From [Clostridium] colinum (GTDB taxonomy: Bacteria > Bacillota > Clostridia > Lachnospirales > CAG-274), in assembly GCF_940677205.1 (NCBI RefSeq), contig NZ_OW712331.1:1178001-1242000 (forward strand): a stretch of DNA of 64,000 nucleotides, in the 5' to 3' direction. A model generated the notes under the pieces. The model had not been told where the DNA came from. It ran no database searches and worked only from the letters and a program-made list of their open reading frames with translations. Positions 62,190-64,000 of this stretch are shown piece after piece. Positions within the stretch are counted from its first letter, which is position 1; each line of letters begins with the position of its first letter. The translations under genes and the position numbers were made by a program.

Positions 62190-63087
62190 AATTTATCTGC
62201 TCCGTTTCATTAACTATTTCAGTTGGCGTTGGGTCATCTATAATTTCTGGTGCATCTGGTATATTTTCTGGAGTTTCTCGTAAAAACGAACCATTTTCTA
62301 TATTTATAGAACTGTCTTCAAATTCAATAGCTTGTTGAAGTTCAGTTGACAACATTCCGTATTTTGAAAATAATTGTCTTAATATCGTTTTCTTGCCCAT
62401 CTCATCAAAGTTTTTATACCAATTAGAAGAGTATTTATACAGTTCTTTTTCTGGTATTTGATTATTTTCTAATTTTCTTAAACTCTCTAAATTAAAAGCT
62501 TGTGAATGCTTGTCTGCATGTGTTTCCATTTGTTTTTTGCTCCAATAAATTGCTTTTCTAAAGCCATTCACAAATTCAAACATACCATAATAACCTATTG
62601 TTTTAGCTTGTTCCCTTTTGTCAAAATCTTCTATAAGTTTAACTTCAATTTCTTCTTCTAAAGGATTAAACTTGATAAGTTCCCCCTCTTTTATTTCTGT
62701 TACAACTATTTTTTTATAGTAACCACTTCTAATAGCTAACTGTAAGTAACCCTTATATCCCAATATAAATTGTGCATTACTGTCTACAACTTTCCATTCA
62801 TAACCACCCGTTTCTTTAGGTACTTTAACTTTTTTATCAAAAGGTATAAGATAATACTGCCCTAATACACCTGTTTTTAAGTTTAAAGTTTCTCCTAAAA
62901 GTCCTGCTCCAATAATAGATTTTGCATTACATTTTTGTAATTCTGGATTAGCAATTACTGCTGAACTTATATTTGTGATAAAACTTTGTACTTTTTTTCT
63001 ATCTCCTAAAGTATCTAACATTAATTTTTGAATATCTGTAGTTTGAATAGCTACACTAAATTTACTTTTTTGAACTTGATTACTCAT
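62176..63087 (-). CDS. recT: Recombinase RecT
   Basis: A 303-residue RecT-type single-strand annealing protein (NPELQKCNAKSIIGAGLLGETLNL, NAQFILGYKGYLQLAIRSG, GYYGMFEFVNGFRKAIYW). The start ATG 63087 follows GGAGG; a frame starting 15 bases earlier is not needed. It normally works with an exonuclease, RecE or an equivalent; none is visible here, so it may lie beyond the window edge or be replaced by the DUF1351 and MBL partners. Confidence 0.92.
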   Translation of the reverse strand: MSNQVQKSKFSVAIQTTDIQKLMLDTLGDRKKVQSFITNISSAVIANPELQKCNAKSIIGAGLLGETLNLKTGVLGQYYLIPFDKKVKVPKETGGYEWKVVDSNAQFILGYKGYLQLAIRSGYYKKIVVTEIKEGELIKFNPLEEEIEVKLIEDFDKREQAKTIGYYGMFEFVNGFRKAIYWSKKQMETHADKHSQAFNLESLRKLENNQIPEKELYKYSSNWYKNFDEMGKKTILRQLFSKYGMLSTELQQAIEFEDSSINIENGSFLRETPENIPDAPEIIDDPTPTEIVNETEQINFDKL

Positions 63088-63898
63088 ACTTATATCCTCC
63101 ATTATTTAAAAATTCTTTTAATTGTCTTAACTTTTCCTTTGTTCCTATAACTGTGAAAGTTACTTTATATTCTTTTTCTTTCTCTTCCTGTATAATAGGT
63201 GGTGCTAGTTCTTTTTGTACCTCTTCAACTTTTTTAACAGTTTCTTGTTTTTCTTTTTCTTTTTGCTCTGCTAATTCTTTTACTTTTTGTTGTTCTTCAA
63301 TAGTTTTTTTTCTCTCATTAACTATTAACATTGAATTAGTTAAATCTAAACTTTTAGAATATTCGAACATTAAATCATCACTATGTACCATATTTTTAAT
63401 AACTTGAATATCATTATTTGACTTATCTAAAAATTCTTTAACCTTTTCTTTAAGACTTTTTAAACTAGCTGTTAAAGTAATGTTTAGATTTGCTTTTTCA
63501 TATGTAATAAATTCATATTGTAAACCTAAGTTTGCTTTATATTCTTCAAAATATAGTCTAACTTCTTGTTCTTTTTCATCTTTTAAAGCTAGTTCTACAT
63601 CTTTTATTCTTTTTGCTAGTTCTCTATCTGCAATATTGTAGTGTCCTGTTACCTCTTTATATACTTTTTCAAAATCTTCGTAAGGTTTAAGAACTTGTGA
63701 TTTTATTTTTTTTCTTAAATCTTCAAGTTCCTTAAATTCTTTATTAAGCTCTGCTCTAGTTTTCTTAATTTCTTTAAAAGTATCTTCTGTAACAACTAAA
63801 GATAAAGCTGTATCTGTTTTTTGTTTTATTGTAGTTTCTAATTCTTTTAATCTTTCTTCAATAATAGGTAATTGTTTTATCTGTATAATTTCACTCAT
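63080..63898 (-). CDS. DUF1351 phage protein
   Basis: A 272-residue protein of the DUF1351 family, found next to recT in Firmicutes phages. It is coiled-coil rich (LPIIEERLKELETTIKQKTDTA; RAELNKEFKELEDLRKKIKSQVLKPYEDFEKVYKEV, shortened) with a C-terminal beta region (EYKVTFTVIGTKEKLRQLKEFLNNGGY). Probably assists recombination or the nuclease partner. Its stop overlaps recT by eight bases. Confidence 0.85.
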   Translation of the reverse strand: MSEIIQIKQLPIIEERLKELETTIKQKTDTALSLVVTEDTFKEIKKTRAELNKEFKELEDLRKKIKSQVLKPYEDFEKVYKEVTGHYNIADRELAKRIKDVELALKDEKEQEVRLYFEEYKANLGLQYEFITYEKANLNITLTASLKSLKEKVKEFLDKSNNDIQVIKNMVHSDDLMFEYSKSLDLTNSMLIVNERKKTIEEQQKVKELAEQKEKEKQETVKKVEEVQKELAPPIIQEEKEKEYKVTFTVIGTKEKLRQLKEFLNNGGYKYE

Positions 63899-63907
63899 AT
63901 AAACCTC

Positions 63908-64000
63908 CTATAAACATCTGCATTCAACTACTGTAAAATCATCTAATTTATACTTTTCTTTAAATGCTAAAGCGCTTTTCTCACAACTAAATTTATAGGC
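63908..64000 (-). CDS. Unknown phage protein, C-terminal fragment
   Basis: Thirty residues and a TAG stop are visible, ending FTVVECRCL with cysteines nearby (KFSCEKSALAF). The gene begins beyond the window. The two cysteine pairs could bind a metal. It precedes the DUF1351 gene and is probably part of the same operon. Confidence 0.5.
   Translation of the reverse strand, partial: AYKFSCEKSALAFKEKYKLDDFTVVECRCL

Larger units (their letters stand above)
37392..64000 (-). mobile_element. Prophage, A118/SPP1-like siphovirus, incomplete at the right edge
   Basis: All genes run on the minus strand in temperate siphovirus order: recombination and replication, terminase, portal, scaffold, coat, connectors, tail tube, tape measure, Dit, receptor-binding proteins, lysis. 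The set of minor capsid proteins, Gp15-like protein and P22-like coat protein points to relatives of Listeria phage A118. Every expected structural gene is intact, so the prophage may be active. Integrase, repressor and right attachment site are beyond position 64000. Confidence 0.93.

Overview
The window comes from an AT-rich, endospore-forming, Gram-positive anaerobe of the class Clostridia. Evidence: adjacent spoIIGA-sigE, SpoVD- and FtsW/SpoVE-type morphogenesis genes, a gamma-SASP-like spore peptide, a MurE with the meso-diaminopimelate DNPR motif, and strong AGGAGG ribosome binding sites. Scattered motility genes (CheX, YvyF, a FliK-like protein, a dead chemoreceptor) and the order of the division genes would fit a Lachnospirales-type lineage. 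No 16S gene is present, so this is inference.

Region 1-8.3 kb (plus strand): the C-terminal part of a Cas4/RecB-like nuclease, a small unknown protein, rlmD, a TtcA-like tRNA thiolase, spoIIGA, sigE, a chemoreceptor pseudogene with three lesions, then a preQ1-I riboswitch with its own terminator ahead of a radical SAM protein and a YhhQ-type queuosine-precursor transporter. Region 8.3-24.3 kb (mostly minus strand): a secreted stalk-domain protein, yvyF-like, a HAD hydrolase, prfB with its programmed +1 frameshift, secA, trmL, cheX, a small SASP-like gene, rbgA/ylqF, and a cell-wall run murE-murF-mraY-murD-ftsW-ispD.

Region 24.3-37.2 kb: two small genes, an intergenic inverted-repeat element, infC-rpmI-rplT with leader and attenuator and a probable AUU start, a decayed ORF, rpsU-yqeY, bcp, yaaA, an aspartokinase with an internal start for a beta subunit, then mraZ-rsmH-ftsL-spoVD with phased MraZ boxes. 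The dcw cluster is therefore split into two blocks about 7 kb apart. A FliK-like gene ends the chromosomal part.

Region 37.4-64 kb (all minus strand): a prophage of an A118/SPP1-like siphovirus. In transcription order from the right edge it carries recombination and replication genes (DUF1351, RecT, MBL-fold protein, SSB, DUF1064 nuclease, DnaD-like initiator, DnaC-like loader), a late regulator, a structured non-coding stretch with a tRNA-like element and repeated hairpins, terS-terL, portal, minor capsid protein, scaffold, coat, connectors, tail tube, tape measure, Dit, a duplicated BppU-type receptor-binding module, a tail-associated protein, and lysis genes (phiLC3-type holin, M15 endolysin, second holin). 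The integrase and the distal end lie outside the window.

Most unusual for follow-up: the structured RNA/DNA stretch upstream of terS, the riboswitch-linked queuosine salvage pair, the paired receptor-binding/small-protein modules, and the palindromic intergenic element.
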